64,000 nt of DNA, from the NCBI GenBank assembly GCA_902775385.1, contig CACYMI010000002.1, positions 1 to 64,000 on the forward strand. The letters run 5' to 3'. Made by a program: the position numbers and the translations under genes. Below are positions 18,425-27,359 of this stretch, piece by piece (position 1 is the stretch's first letter; each line of letters opens with the position of its first letter). Origin of the DNA: an uncultured Bacteroidales bacterium. Its GTDB lineage: Bacteria; Bacteroidota; Bacteroidia; Bacteroidales; Bacteroidaceae. The notes beneath the pieces were generated by a model. It ran no database searches and was not told the DNA's origin. It saw nothing but the letters and a program-made list of their open reading frames with translations.

Positions 18425-19354
18425 TTACTTCTTTCCTCTGTCTATCGCAGCCTGGTGCCAGGAGCGGATATCCTCTGCCAACCATTCAGGTTCGAGCACC
18501 TGAATCCATTCACCCCTCGAGAGCAGGTGAGACTTGAAGTCCGAAGTCGGGCGCAGGATAATCTCATAGTCGGCATATTCCTCCGTTTCTTTTATCTCAT
18601 GTTGCGAGGGGTGCATTGGCAGGTCTCGCAGGTAGAATCGTTCCATCCCGTATGCTCTTAATACGATTCTTTCAGGTTTTACATTATTGTCCACCATGAT
18701 GCCGAAACTGTGTGAGAAGTAATTTCTGGCATCAAATGCCCTGTCAAAGGTGAACTTCTCCTGTAGTATCTGAATATCCACAATACGGTCCAGTGAGAAA
18801 ACTGACAAGGAAGCCTCTGGTTTTCCCTCACTGTTCTCGCGTTCAATCTTCGTAAGCACATACCAGCGGCGTTTGAACAGCTTCACGCAGTATGGTTCAG
18901 CTACGTATGGCTTAGTTGTTGTGGTACCGTATTTCTGGTACTTCAACAGTATCTTGCGTTCTTCGCGCATGGCTCTGGTAATACGTTTCAGGTGGATATC
19001 GCCCGAAGGGATGCTTTCCAGCAGGATACGGTCCTGCAGACTGACGTTCTCATCCAGCATATTGCCCACGCTCAGGGTCGAGTAGAGCCAGTTGGAAATG
19101 CTGTTGCCTCTCAGTTCCTCCTTGTTATAGATATAATAACGGTACCCGTCATTGATGTCGCACTCAATGATAATACCAAACATATCCAGGATTGCATCCC
19201 TATGCCTGTTGAACGTAGTTCTGGAGAAATTGACGTTATTGTTTCCTTCTCGTCGTTGCCACTTCTCGTTAATCTCGGCAAAGGTAATCCTGCCTGACTG
19301 CCAGATAGTGTCTATCAGCCAGATATATTCCTTGAACAGAACGGGTATTTTCAT
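18425..19354 (-). CDS. WYL-domain transcriptional regulator
   Basis: 309 residues. An N-terminal winged-helix-like region (SGRITFAEINEKWQRREGNN) is followed by a WYL domain (about 135-215, with YVAEPYCVKLFKRRWYVLTK) and a WCX-like C-terminal extension. WYL regulators bind single-stranded nucleic acid or small ligands and often control defence or stress genes; no target is obvious here. ATG at 19354 is chosen over one 12 codons upstream that would overlap the SIMPL gene. The 250 bases after the gene hold no reading frame. Confidence 0.9.
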   Translation of the reverse strand: MKIPVLFKEYIWLIDTIWQSGRITFAEINEKWQRREGNNNVNFSRTTFNRHRDAILDMFGIIIECDINDGYRYYIYNKEELRGNSISNWLYSTLSVGNMLDENVSLQDRILLESIPSGDIHLKRITRAMREERKILLKYQKYGTTTTKPYVAEPYCVKLFKRRWYVLTKIERENSEGKPEASLSVFSLDRIVDIQILQEKFTFDRAFDARNYFSHSFGIMVDNNVKPERIVLRAYGMERFYLRDLPMHPSQHEIKETEEYADYEIILRPTSDFKSHLLSRGEWIQVLEPEWLAEDIRSWHQAAIDRGKK

Positions 19355-19367
19355 CTGTTTGATCCCC

Positions 19368-20090
19368 TTAGTCCTCCAGGTAATACACAACAGTAGTTAC
19401 AACGCGGATATTCTTTAGCCATGGGGTGTTGCTGTCGCGGTCATCTATGCTGAACTGTCCCTGGTCGGCTGTTTTTATCTTACCCAATTCGCTGTTAGAG
19501 TCAGTTGCAAACTGTTCGGCAGTCTTACGGGCATTCCTAGTGGCTTCAGCAATCATTTCCGGCTTAATCTCATTCAGTCCGGTAAATTCATAGCTTACCA
19601 GCGAACCCTCATCGTATTCGTTGCTTACGATGGTGATACCTCTGCGCATCAGGACAGCCTGCTTGCTCACTATCTTACGTACCAGGTCCACATTCTTACT
19701 TACCACTGTCACTACACAGTTGGCCTTATAACGGTAACGTACTTCCTCGTTACTGTAGCTCATGTTAGCTTGTTGGTCAACCATTGCAGGCGGTGCTAGG
19801 GAAATCTCCTCGTCACTTAGGCCATTCTCCTTCAGGAAGGCTACTATCGCCTGAGTATTCTTCTCTATACGGTCATACAGTTCGGCCGGATCATTACCCA
19901 GCTCCTTGAACTTCAGCGGCCAGGTAGCCTTGTTGGCCTTCACCTCTTTCTCGCACAATCCCTTGGCTGTAACTGTACGGTCCATCTCCTTAAACTTAAC
20001 GATTCCGCTTCTAAGGGCTCCTCCGGCCAGGAAGAGTCCGATGGCCAGGATCAGTGCCTCGCCAATGTACTTAAACTTATCGTCCTTCAT
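19368..20090 (-). CDS. SIMPL-domain (DUF541) membrane-anchored protein
   Basis: 240 residues. One N-terminal membrane segment (EALILAIGLFLAGGALRSG) with the rest periplasmic; a SIMPL domain runs to the end (MDRTVTAKGLCEKEVKANKA ... VVTTVVYYLED). The family includes oxidative-stress-associated E. coli YggE; biochemical role unresolved. Upstream of the WYL regulator by 13 bases, so probably one transcript. A TACATTTG -7-like box is at 20145-20152 on the minus strand. Confidence 0.88.
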   Translation of the reverse strand: MKDDKFKYIGEALILAIGLFLAGGALRSGIVKFKEMDRTVTAKGLCEKEVKANKATWPLKFKELGNDPAELYDRIEKNTQAIVAFLKENGLSDEEISLAPPAMVDQQANMSYSNEEVRYRYKANCVVTVVSKNVDLVRKIVSKQAVLMRRGITIVSNEYDEGSLVSYEFTGLNEIKPEMIAEATRNARKTAEQFATDSNSELGKIKTADQGQFSIDDRDSNTPWLKNIRVVTTVVYYLED

Positions 20091-20219
20091 AGTTTTATTG
20101 TTATTGTTTTATGATTTATAGATAATGGATTATCTTTTCTACTGCAAATGTAGTCATAATTGCAGGAAAATAACTAAATTTGCCATCATATTTAACAAAA
20201 GTTGATAGTTCAGACACGG

Positions 20220-20591
20220 ATGTTGGAAATTGGTTTAAGATATTCAAGCGAATTAATGGTAACTGACGCTGTAACAGCTGCCGCAGTAGGTTCCGGAGAT
20301 ATGCCTGTACTGGCAACTCCTATGATGATGGCAATGATGGAAAACGCTGCCATGCTGGCCGTCAGGGATGAACTGCCTGCCGGATGTACTACCGTAGGCG
20401 GGCATATCGAGTCATCCCATCTGAAACCTTCACGGGTAGGTGATGTAATCAATGCTATTGCTGAGGTTACGAAGGTTGAGGGTAAAAAGATCCGTTTCAG
20501 GATAGCTGCCTATTCTGGCAACACCCTTTTGGGTGAAGGTACGCATTTGCGTTTTATAGTTGACAGAGATAAGTTCATGTCCAGGCTATGA
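20220..20591 (+). CDS. Hotdog-fold thioesterase (FlK-like)
   Basis: About 123 residues. Conserved blocks GSGDMPVLATPMMMAMMENAAM, VGGHIESSHLKPSRVGD and TLLGEGTHLRFIVDRDKF match the FlK/fluoroacetyl-CoA-thioesterase-like group of hotdog proteins, which act on acyl-CoAs in the cytosol; the glutamate in MEN and the histidine in VGGH are candidate catalytic residues. ATG at 20220 starts MLEIGLRYS as in relatives; an in-frame TTG at 20202 is an alternative. A TAAATTTG -7 element lies at 20175-20182. Confidence 0.85.
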   Translation: MLEIGLRYSSELMVTDAVTAAAVGSGDMPVLATPMMMAMMENAAMLAVRDELPAGCTTVGGHIESSHLKPSRVGDVINAIAEVTKVEGKKIRFRIAAYSGNTLLGEGTHLRFIVDRDKFMSRL

Positions 20592-20617
20592 TAATGCCCC
20601 GTACGCATGAATGCGAA

Positions 20618-21811
20618 TCAGAAACCGTATCCCAGTGCCCATTCCAGGGAGTAGGAGCGGTCAAACTGATGCGCCCTTAGGTCCAGTCCGGCAAACAGAC
20701 CACCCTGTTTACCGAAGTGATAACGCATTCCTATCTTCTCAAATGTACGGCTGATGTCCTCAGTAAGGCCGCAGCGTTTATACATATAAATGCCTGCACC
20801 AACGTGTATTGACAGCCGACGGTACCAGAACTCCTGCTTGATATAAGCCCCTAATCTGACAGGTGAATAGCCGTCAGGATCCTCCCGACCGGCCAGTATA
20901 ATGTCCGTTTGCCTGTAATGATTGGCATCAAAATCCACCTCCATGCCAATGCCGGTGGCAAAGATGGGTGTATAACGCCATACCACCTCACCTGCTACCA
21001 CTCCCCTGAAGAGTGCCGGTGATTTACGCTCACGCTCATCTGATGCCAGAATCCCATCCATCTCCACAGGACAGCTGTGCACACCGCCCGCAGCAAATAC
21101 GTTATAGTGTATCCCCTTGGCATAAGCCGGCTTAGCAGGAGCCTCTGCCAGTTTTGCCGGATATTGTCTCTGTTCCAGATAATGGCGTACCCCCAAGCCT
21201 ACAGACAGTTCATTGATGCCCTCGTTGGGAGAGCGCAGCATTCCGTTGGAATGGTGAGTCAGATATACCCCTGCCTGCAATGCCCACTGCGGTGCAAACA
21301 TCCATTCGGCCTGCAATCCCATGCCGAACAGGGCAAATACCTTTGCCCCTATGTACTTATTCTTGGGATTTGTATGATAGTCATATATCTGTCCCGAGTA
21401 AGCCAGTCCCAGTTCCAGTAGCGGGCCAATCCTGAACTTCCTGGTACGAAACAGGTTCACCTCAGCCCACGTATACAGGTTCAAGATATCACCCAGTCTG
21501 CAATCATTCCTGAAGTTGAGCGCCCCCATACGGGCATAGGAAAGACCAATGCCGAAGGTTGGGTAATTGAAAGCCCGCTCGAACCACCCGCTATCCTCGG
21601 GTAGGGTAGAGAGCCCCACCTTGGCATCAATGATACCATAGTTGTGGGTTCCCGTCAGGTTTGCATATATGTTGTGCCCGTTCAGCAGGTGACTGTATCT
21701 GCCTCCTGCACTAATACTCAGGTGTTTACGATCAATGCTCTGAGCTGATACGGCTATGAAGCATCCCAGCAGACAGACGCCAAATACAGATATTCGTCTT
21801 CTGTAAAACAT
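20618..21811 (-). CDS. PagL-like lipid A 3-O-deacylase / acyloxyacyl hydrolase family outer-membrane protein
   Basis: 397 residues with a signal peptide (ending IAVSAQ), then beta-barrel-like alternating strands. LTHHSNGMLRSPNEGINELS carries the H-x-S-N signature and downstream glutamate of the PagL catalytic triad (His, Ser, Glu). PagL removes the 3-O-acyl chain of lipid A in the outer membrane. The protein is about twice the size of P. aeruginosa PagL, and a second barrel-like half follows (residues 220-397), so a fused repeat is possible. Confidence 0.8.
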   Translation of the reverse strand: MFYRRRISVFGVCLLGCFIAVSAQSIDRKHLSISAGGRYSHLLNGHNIYANLTGTHNYGIIDAKVGLSTLPEDSGWFERAFNYPTFGIGLSYARMGALNFRNDCRLGDILNLYTWAEVNLFRTRKFRIGPLLELGLAYSGQIYDYHTNPKNKYIGAKVFALFGMGLQAEWMFAPQWALQAGVYLTHHSNGMLRSPNEGINELSVGLGVRHYLEQRQYPAKLAEAPAKPAYAKGIHYNVFAAGGVHSCPVEMDGILASDERERKSPALFRGVVAGEVVWRYTPIFATGIGMEVDFDANHYRQTDIILAGREDPDGYSPVRLGAYIKQEFWYRRLSIHVGAGIYMYKRCGLTEDISRTFEKIGMRYHFGKQGGLFAGLDLRAHQFDRSYSLEWALGYGF

Positions 21812-21846
21812 TCCATTAGGTTTTTAAGGTCTTAGCGTGCGAAGTT

Positions 21847-22320
21847 TTATCGTAAGATTACTTCCATGGTTGTTTTCTGTATCAGCATTCCCATATTCCT
21901 GTAGAAACTGAGGGCCGCTTCATTCCCCTCCCATACGTTCAGGGTGATGTTGTGGCAGCCAGCCTGACGGGCAAACTCACATACATATTCATACAATGCC
22001 TTTCCTACATGCCTTCCTCTGGCCTGTTCATCTACGCAGATATCATCAATGTATAATGATTTGCAGTCCTGAAGCAGCAGATTGTCCCTTACCTCCGTCA
22101 GCTGACAGAAGGCATAGCCCCGCACCTCTCCGTCATCATATACAAAGACCGGCTTGTTGTCATCCTTCAGTATAGATTCCAGTTCCTGTTCATCGTATTT
22201 AGTGGTGAGCGGTTTGAACAGGTCGGGGCGTATCTCATAGTGCACCATATTTACCTGATGCAGCAGTTTAATGATACGTTTAATATCTTTGGGGCAAGCC
22301 CTTCTTATTTCATAATTCAT
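21847..22320 (-). CDS. GNAT-family N-acetyltransferase
   Basis: 157 residues. Acetyl-CoA pyrophosphate loop in ICVDEQARGRHVGKALYEYV (Q/RxxGxG/A form), followed by NITLNVWEGNEAALSFYRNMGM, both typical of GNAT proteins. Starts MNYEIRRACPKDIKRI, a standard GNAT opening. The substrate cannot be told from sequence. Thirty-one bases separate its start from the dipeptidase stop upstream. Confidence 0.93.
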   Translation of the reverse strand: MNYEIRRACPKDIKRIIKLLHQVNMVHYEIRPDLFKPLTTKYDEQELESILKDDNKPVFVYDDGEVRGYAFCQLTEVRDNLLLQDCKSLYIDDICVDEQARGRHVGKALYEYVCEFARQAGCHNITLNVWEGNEAALSFYRNMGMLIQKTTMEVILR

Positions 22321-22351
22321 AATCCTTCATTCCTAATTTAGTTGTAAACCC

Positions 22352-23080
22352 CTACTGCCTAACCGGAAAGTTAAAGTAAGTGTCAGGGAACGGTTCATCC
22401 TTCAGGGTGAAGTGCCACCACTCACTGTCTAATGCGTTGAATCCGTGGCGGATCATAGCCTGGCGCAGAATCATACGGTTTCTGAACTGTTCGGCTGTAA
22501 TGCTGCGTCCCCGAGGGCTCTTGCTGTTGTCACCTGTATATTCACCGGTCTCAGGATTGCCGCAGAAGTCAGGATGGCTTTCCGGTCCGAACCAGTCAAA
22601 TGTGCCGCCCATATCCAATTCCTTCTCCGTGTTCATATCAAAGAGTGTCAGGTCCACCGTGCTTCCGCGTTCGAACAGGACACTCTTGTCCAGGTCGGGA
22701 TAGAAGTAAGCCTTCATCATAGTGTCAGGGATATTCTCCGCCCAGCGTACAAAGTGATCCACACCCTTCTGCGGACGATAGGCATCGTATATCTTCAGGC
22801 GGTAGCCCAGTGCCTTCACATCATCGCTTACAGCACGCAGGCTGTCAGCGGCAATCCGTGTCATCAGAGCCGTAGGCGCCTCATAGCCGTCTATACGGGT
22901 TCCTACAAAGTTATATGTCCCGTAGTATCTGATTTCCAGAATAGCATCGGGTACGACATCCGTAAGAGTTACAAACTGGCTGTCATCCATTTCAGGGGCA
23001 ACCTTTGTGTCCTTCTTTGAACAGGACACAATGATCAGGCAGCAGATAAATGCTGCGGCCAGCAATGAATAATGTCTCAT
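22352..23080 (-). CDS. D-alanyl-D-alanine dipeptidase-like lipoprotein (peptidase M15D), zinc-histidine segment missing
   Basis: 242 residues with lipobox IIVSC. The M15D core is present: ILEIRYYGTYNFVGTRIDGY, KIYDAYRPQ (catalytic arginine region), STVDLTLFD (aspartate zinc ligand) and DSEWWHFTL (catalytic glutamate and histidine ligand). However VLFERGSTVD replaces what in relatives reads roughly LF-x-RGYIA-x-x-SGHSRGSTVD. About 11-12 residues including the first zinc histidine are absent, in frame. The active form would cut D-Ala-D-Ala in the periplasm. As written the protein is likely inactive. The start is the MRHY methionine at 23080, three codons inside the longest frame. Confidence 0.85.
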   Translation of the reverse strand: MRHYSLLAAAFICCLIIVSCSKKDTKVAPEMDDSQFVTLTDVVPDAILEIRYYGTYNFVGTRIDGYEAPTALMTRIAADSLRAVSDDVKALGYRLKIYDAYRPQKGVDHFVRWAENIPDTMMKAYFYPDLDKSVLFERGSTVDLTLFDMNTEKELDMGGTFDWFGPESHPDFCGNPETGEYTGDNSKSPRGRSITAEQFRNRMILRQAMIRHGFNALDSEWWHFTLKDEPFPDTYFNFPVRQ

Positions 23081-23098
23081 GGTCTTCATAATATACAG

Positions 23099-23623
23099 CT
23101 ATTTCTTTATGGATTTATCTTTAGCTTCCTTGGCAAACCTGAAGAGCTCCAGGGGCAGGTGGCAGTATCCGTCGGGATTCTTGTCCAGATAATCCTGATG
23201 GTACTCCTCCGCATTGTAAAAATGCTGCAACGGCTCCTTCTCCACCACCAGCGGCTGGTCATATTGCTTCTGTTCCTCGGCATATACCTTATTTATTATA
23301 GGCAGGTCACTGTCATCCGTGTAGTAGATGCCCGTACGGTAACGGGTACCCTCATCATGTCCCTGCTTATTCAGGCTGGTAGGATCTATGGCCTTAAAGA
23401 ACATGCGCAGCAGAAATTCCAGGCTGACCACCTCAGGGTTATACCGTACATGAACCGTCTCGGCATGTCCCGTTTTGTCAGTGTAAACCTCCTTGTAGGT
23501 AGGGTTCTCGGTCTGTCCGTTGGCAAAGCCTACCTCCGTTTCCATAACGCCGTCTATCTGCTTGAAATAATGTTCCGTTCCCCAGAAGCATCCTCCTGCC
23601 AGGTAAATATCTTTAGTACTCAT
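23099..23623 (-). CDS. msrA: Peptide-methionine (S)-S-oxide reductase MsrA
   Basis: 174 residues. The catalytic motif GGCFWGTEHYF stands at residue 10 onward, with GFANGQTENPTYKEVYTDKTGHAE and RYRTGIYYTDD following. Repairs oxidised methionine in proteins. No MsrB domain is fused and no signal peptide is present, so it acts in the cytosol. Eighteen bases upstream of the dipeptidase start. A TATCTTTG -7 element on the minus strand is at 23668-23675. Confidence 0.96.
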   Translation of the reverse strand: MSTKDIYLAGGCFWGTEHYFKQIDGVMETEVGFANGQTENPTYKEVYTDKTGHAETVHVRYNPEVVSLEFLLRMFFKAIDPTSLNKQGHDEGTRYRTGIYYTDDSDLPIINKVYAEEQKQYDQPLVVEKEPLQHFYNAEEYHQDYLDKNPDGYCHLPLELFRFAKEAKDKSIKK

Positions 23624-23745
23624 AATATGATAAACTTTTTTCTTGTGGTTATCTGAATTTCTTTCTGCAAAGATAGAAAGATTCAGTGAATTATGACTAT
23701 ATTTGCGATAGAAAAGATAATTAACATCATATAATTCAGAGAAAG

Positions 23746-24279
23746 ATGGAAGAACTGAGACAACGGATTCTGGCCGAAGGACGTGCCAAGGCCGAAGGCG
23801 GAGTAGTGTTGGTAGGAAGTTTTCTGAATCACCAGATGGATCCCCAGCTGATGATGCATTGTGCCAGGGAATTTGCCAGCCTTTTCAAGGATATGGGTAT
23901 CAATAAGATTGTCACCATCGAGGCGTCGGGAATAGCACCGGCTATCATGACCGGTTATCTGATGAACCTGCCCGTAGTCTTTGTAAAGAAGAAACAGCCC
24001 AAGACCATTGACGAGTCCTGGAAGTCATGGGTATGGTCCTTCACCCGTGACGGTGAGACAACTGTATGTATTGACCGTAAGTTCCTGACGGCCGATGACC
24101 GCATACTCTTTATCATCCACCTCTGTCGCCAGTCCGGAGCCCGAATCGTGGGCATGGGATTCCTGGTAGAGAAGGGTTTTGCCCAGGGCGGACAGTTCCT
24201 GCGTGATCACAACATTCCCTATCACGCCCTGGCCACTATAACCCGTATCCGCGAAGACAACTCTATGGAGCTGGCTTAA
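23746..24279 (+). CDS. xpt: Xanthine phosphoribosyltransferase, PRPP-binding loop absent
   Basis: Would make XMP from xanthine and PRPP. 177 residues instead of about 190. Family blocks are clear: [41 protein letters not shown], and [14 protein letters not shown]. Between RILFI and IHLCRQSGA (junction near 24112-24117) the conserved PRPP loop, which relatives show as a DDFLA[NS]G-type motif of about 13 residues, is missing in frame. Without it PRPP binding should fail. TATATTTG at 23698-23705 is a likely -7. No purine riboswitch is seen. Its stop overlaps the stop of the convergent preA-like gene. Confidence 0.88.
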   Translation: MEELRQRILAEGRAKAEGGVVLVGSFLNHQMDPQLMMHCAREFASLFKDMGINKIVTIEASGIAPAIMTGYLMNLPVVFVKKKQPKTIDESWKSWVWSFTRDGETTVCIDRKFLTADDRILFIIHLCRQSGARIVGMGFLVEKGFAQGGQFLRDHNIPYHALATITRIREDNSMELA

Positions 24280-25745
24280 TTCTTCTTCGGGATACGCTTT
24301 GTCAGTCCTATCGCTCCGGTGGGGCATACCAGCCGGCACAGGTGACAGCCCACACACTTGGTTCCCACAATCCGGGGCTGGCGTGTCTCATCATCAAAGG
24401 CAATAGCCTGATGCCCGCCGTCCATACATGAGGTATAGCACCTTCCGCAACCTATGCATGTATCGCGGTCAATCTTCGGATAAACAATTGTATCGCGGTC
24501 CAGGTCTGACGGTAAGTAGAATTTAGGCAGCATCTCACCTACCAAATCCTGCATACTGGTGATGCCGCGTTCAGCCATATAGTTCTGCATACCCAGTATC
24601 ATATCATCAATGATACGGTAGCCGTACTGCATCACCGCCGTACACACCTGTACATTGTTGCAGCCCAGCTGAATAAATTCCAGTGCATCGCGCCACGTCT
24701 CTATGCCGCCTATTCCGCTACACTGTATGTTCTTCATAATGGGATTCTTCACCATTGCCAGGATGTGCCGCAAGGCAATAGGCTTAACCGCCTTTCCTGA
24801 CAGGCCCGAACCCGTCTGACATCCGTTAACCTCTGACCCTTCCCCCATTGTAACACTCTTAATGGTATTGATAGCCGATATGGCATCAGCCCCTGCAAAA
24901 TACGCACCCATGGCGGGCTCCGAGATATGGGCAATGTTGGGCGTCATCTTGGGTATTACCGGAATCTTGACGTTGCGCTTCACATAAGCGGTAAAGAAAG
25001 TCACCAGTTCAGGATCCTGGCCCACATCGGAACCCATACCCGTCTGTCGCATTTGCGGGCAGGAATAGTTCAGTTCTACAGCATCGCAGCCGGCATCCTC
25101 GGCCATCTTGGCCAGTCGGATCCAGTCCTCCTCAGACTGTCCCATCACAGAAGCTATCACAATCTTATTAGGGTAGTTCTGCTTCAGGCGCTTCAGAATG
25201 TCAAAGTCCACCTCCACAGGATTCTCGCTCAGCTGCTCCATATTACGGAAGGCATAGAAGTTGCCATGCTCACCATTGTCATGTACGGCGTCAAACCGGG
25301 GTGATACCTCCCTGATGTCCTGCAGGCAGATTGTCTTGTAGAATACACCGGCCCAACCCATCTCGAAAGCTCTTGCCACCATCTCATAATTAGTGCAGAT
25401 TGCAGATGAGGCCAGGAAGAAGGGGTTCTCGCAGCGGATACCGCAGAAGTCTATAGCCAGCGAAGGTAACTCCTTTTCTGTTTCGCCGGTATTCTTGCAC
25501 ACAGCATCTGCTATTTCCCGTATTCGTATGGGGCGGTCGTAATGAATGCAAGCCTGCTCGGCAGCCTCCAGTTCCCCGTTCTTGCAGCCTGCTATCCACC
25601 GGCCAGCTATTTTCCCGTTCCCGAAACGTATGGCTCTGATAGCACGGGCCGGGTCACCGTTTTTACAAACTTTGCTACACGGCGCATCTTTACACAGAAG
25701 GCAGCGCATGGCCTCTTCTTGAATTCTCAGTCCTTTCTGTTTCAT
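24276..25745 (-). CDS. preA: Dihydropyrimidine dehydrogenase-like protein (PreA type) with N- and C-terminal iron-sulfur domains
   Basis: 489 residues. An N-terminal cysteine-rich region ([15 protein letters not shown]), an FMN-binding dihydroorotate dehydrogenase-like barrel ([52 protein letters not shown]), then two [4Fe-4S] clusters ([11 protein letters not shown] and [11 protein letters not shown]). The loop that carries the catalytic cysteine in mammalian DPD (GLACGQ) reads GSDVGQ, so activity on pyrimidines is not assured. No PreT gene is adjacent. It could act in pyrimidine reduction or another flavin/iron-sulfur redox step. Confidence 0.83.
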   Translation of the reverse strand: MKQKGLRIQEEAMRCLLCKDAPCSKVCKNGDPARAIRAIRFGNGKIAGRWIAGCKNGELEAAEQACIHYDRPIRIREIADAVCKNTGETEKELPSLAIDFCGIRCENPFFLASSAICTNYEMVARAFEMGWAGVFYKTICLQDIREVSPRFDAVHDNGEHGNFYAFRNMEQLSENPVEVDFDILKRLKQNYPNKIVIASVMGQSEEDWIRLAKMAEDAGCDAVELNYSCPQMRQTGMGSDVGQDPELVTFFTAYVKRNVKIPVIPKMTPNIAHISEPAMGAYFAGADAISAINTIKSVTMGEGSEVNGCQTGSGLSGKAVKPIALRHILAMVKNPIMKNIQCSGIGGIETWRDALEFIQLGCNNVQVCTAVMQYGYRIIDDMILGMQNYMAERGITSMQDLVGEMLPKFYLPSDLDRDTIVYPKIDRDTCIGCGRCYTSCMDGGHQAIAFDDETRQPRIVGTKCVGCHLCRLVCPTGAIGLTKRIPKKN

Positions 25746-25778
25746 GGTCAGCCTTGGTTAATTTATAATTCACAATTC

Positions 25779-27344
25779 TCAATTCATAATTTCCTGTTTT
25801 AATTCCTCAGCCGTATCCGCAACTGTCAGTCCGCCAGTGGCCTTCATAGGTCTGTAGCCCCAGCTGACTGCTATGCTGCGGATACCGCTGTTCCGGGCAG
25901 TCTGCATATCGGTCTGCGAATCACCCACCATCATGGCATCCTCCTTGCGGATACCAGTCAGTTGCAATACCTCCTCTATAATAGCAGGGTCGGGTTTCAG
26001 TGGGAAGCCCGGTCTGTTGCCCAGGACAGCCACAAAGGGTATGTTGGGGAAGAACCTCTTAATCAGGCGTTCCGTCCCCTCCTGGAATTTGTTGGATACC
26101 ACAGCTATCTGCACACCCTCATTATGCAGTTGTTCCAGTAACTCTTCTATCCCCGCAAAGGGGTGGGTATGCTCGTCAATGTGATTGGTGTAGTATGTCT
26201 TAAAGTCCTTCAGAGCCTCGTCCACCAGCCTGTCATCCTCCTTGTTCTCCTCAGGCAATGCCCTTTTTACCAGGTTGCGCACCCCGTTTCCCACCATCAT
26301 CATGTACTCGTCATGCGAATGCAGGGGGAAACCCCGTTGTTCCATGGCATAGTTCACAGCCGCACTCAAGTCATCCAATGTGTCCAACAGCGTGCCGTCC
26401 AGGTCAAACAGTACCAGGCGGTTCCTTCTTCTTCTGGTGTACAGGCGTGCCACTATGGCACCGCTGATATTGTGCCATACACTGAAGACTGCCCCGGGGA
26501 TAGTGGCAAAAGGATAGGCCGCAAAGTGCAGCGAAGCCAGACTGCTGGCCAGTCCGGAGTTCTGCATACCCACCTCGATGGAGATGGCCCTCTTCTTCGG
26601 CTCGGGCAAACCCAATAGCCGGCCAGCCAGATAGCCCATTCCCAATCCGAACAGGTTATGCAGTATTACCACCAGCACTACCAGCATACCGCCTGCCAGC
26701 AGACGATCGGCATTGTGTGACACAACTATTCCCACCACAAAGGCAATTGTCAGGGATGAGAAAGCCGGCAGATAAGGCATTACCCTCTGCTTCATAGCCG
26801 GCAGAAAACGCTGGCAAAGCAAGCCTGCCACAATGGGAGCTATCACCACATACACAATGCTCAGCAGCATCCCCAGGGTATCCACCTCCACCATAGTACC
26901 GGCCAGCAGCCACACCAGCAATGGCGTAAGCAGCGGCGCCAGCAGGGTAGAGGTTGCCGTCATGCCTACTGACAGCGCCAGGTCTCCCTTAGCCAGATAG
27001 GTTATCACGTTCGAGGCCGTTCCGCCCGGGCAACAGCCCACCAGAATCACTCCCAGTGCCAGTTCCTTAGGCAGTGAGAAAGCCCATGTCAGTCCCAGTG
27101 CCAGCAGCGGCATCACAGTAAACTGAGCCAGACAGCCGATAAGGATATCCTTAGGCCGGCTCAGCACTATACGGAAGTCCTTGGGTGAAAGCGTCAGGCC
27201 CATGCCGAACATAATCACCCCTAACAAAGGGTTAATGGTCTTCGTCTCTATCCACAGGAACGACTCCGGAACCCACACTGACAATGCTGCCACCATCAGT
27301 ACCAGCACTCCCAGATAATCTGATATGTATCTGATAGATTTCAA
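25779..27344 (-). CDS. Fusion of a BASS-family transporter with a HAD phosphatase (phosphoglycolate-phosphatase-like)
   Basis: 521 residues in one open frame. Residues 1-300 are a bile acid:sodium symporter (BASS) domain with about nine membrane segments and the motifs GVILVGCCPGGTASNVITYLA and ISIEVGMQNSGLASSLA. After a basic linker TRRRRN (residues 303-308) a complete HAD hydrolase begins: LFDLDGTLLDT (nucleophile), VVSNKF (motif II), KPDP (motif III lysine) and MMVGDSQTDMQTA (motif IV), with a Gph-type cap. BASS transporters move organic acids; PanS exports ketopantoate. The phosphatase would face the cytosol. I know both as separate genes; the fusion may be real or reflect loss of a stop codon. 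Confidence 0.85.
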   Translation of the reverse strand: MKSIRYISDYLGVLVLMVAALSVWVPESFLWIETKTINPLLGVIMFGMGLTLSPKDFRIVLSRPKDILIGCLAQFTVMPLLALGLTWAFSLPKELALGVILVGCCPGGTASNVITYLAKGDLALSVGMTATSTLLAPLLTPLLVWLLAGTMVEVDTLGMLLSIVYVVIAPIVAGLLCQRFLPAMKQRVMPYLPAFSSLTIAFVVGIVVSHNADRLLAGGMLVVLVVILHNLFGLGMGYLAGRLLGLPEPKKRAISIEVGMQNSGLASSLASLHFAAYPFATIPGAVFSVWHNISGAIVARLYTRRRRNRLVLFDLDGTLLDTLDDLSAAVNYAMEQRGFPLHSHDEYMMMVGNGVRNLVKRALPEENKEDDRLVDEALKDFKTYYTNHIDEHTHPFAGIEELLEQLHNEGVQIAVVSNKFQEGTERLIKRFFPNIPFVAVLGNRPGFPLKPDPAIIEEVLQLTGIRKEDAMMVGDSQTDMQTARNSGIRSIAVSWGYRPMKATGGLTVADTAEELKQEIMN

Positions 27345-27359
27345 GTCTCAGGATTTTAG

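Noticed and set aside
23640..23745. Purine riboswitch before xpt
   Set aside because: No aptamer-like three-way junction or conserved loop sequences could be found in the 100 bases available.
24720..24760. Deletion in the preA-like barrel loop before [12 protein letters not shown]
   Set aside because: The shorter loop matches the form I recall for Bacteroidota relatives, so it is not a loss specific to this gene.
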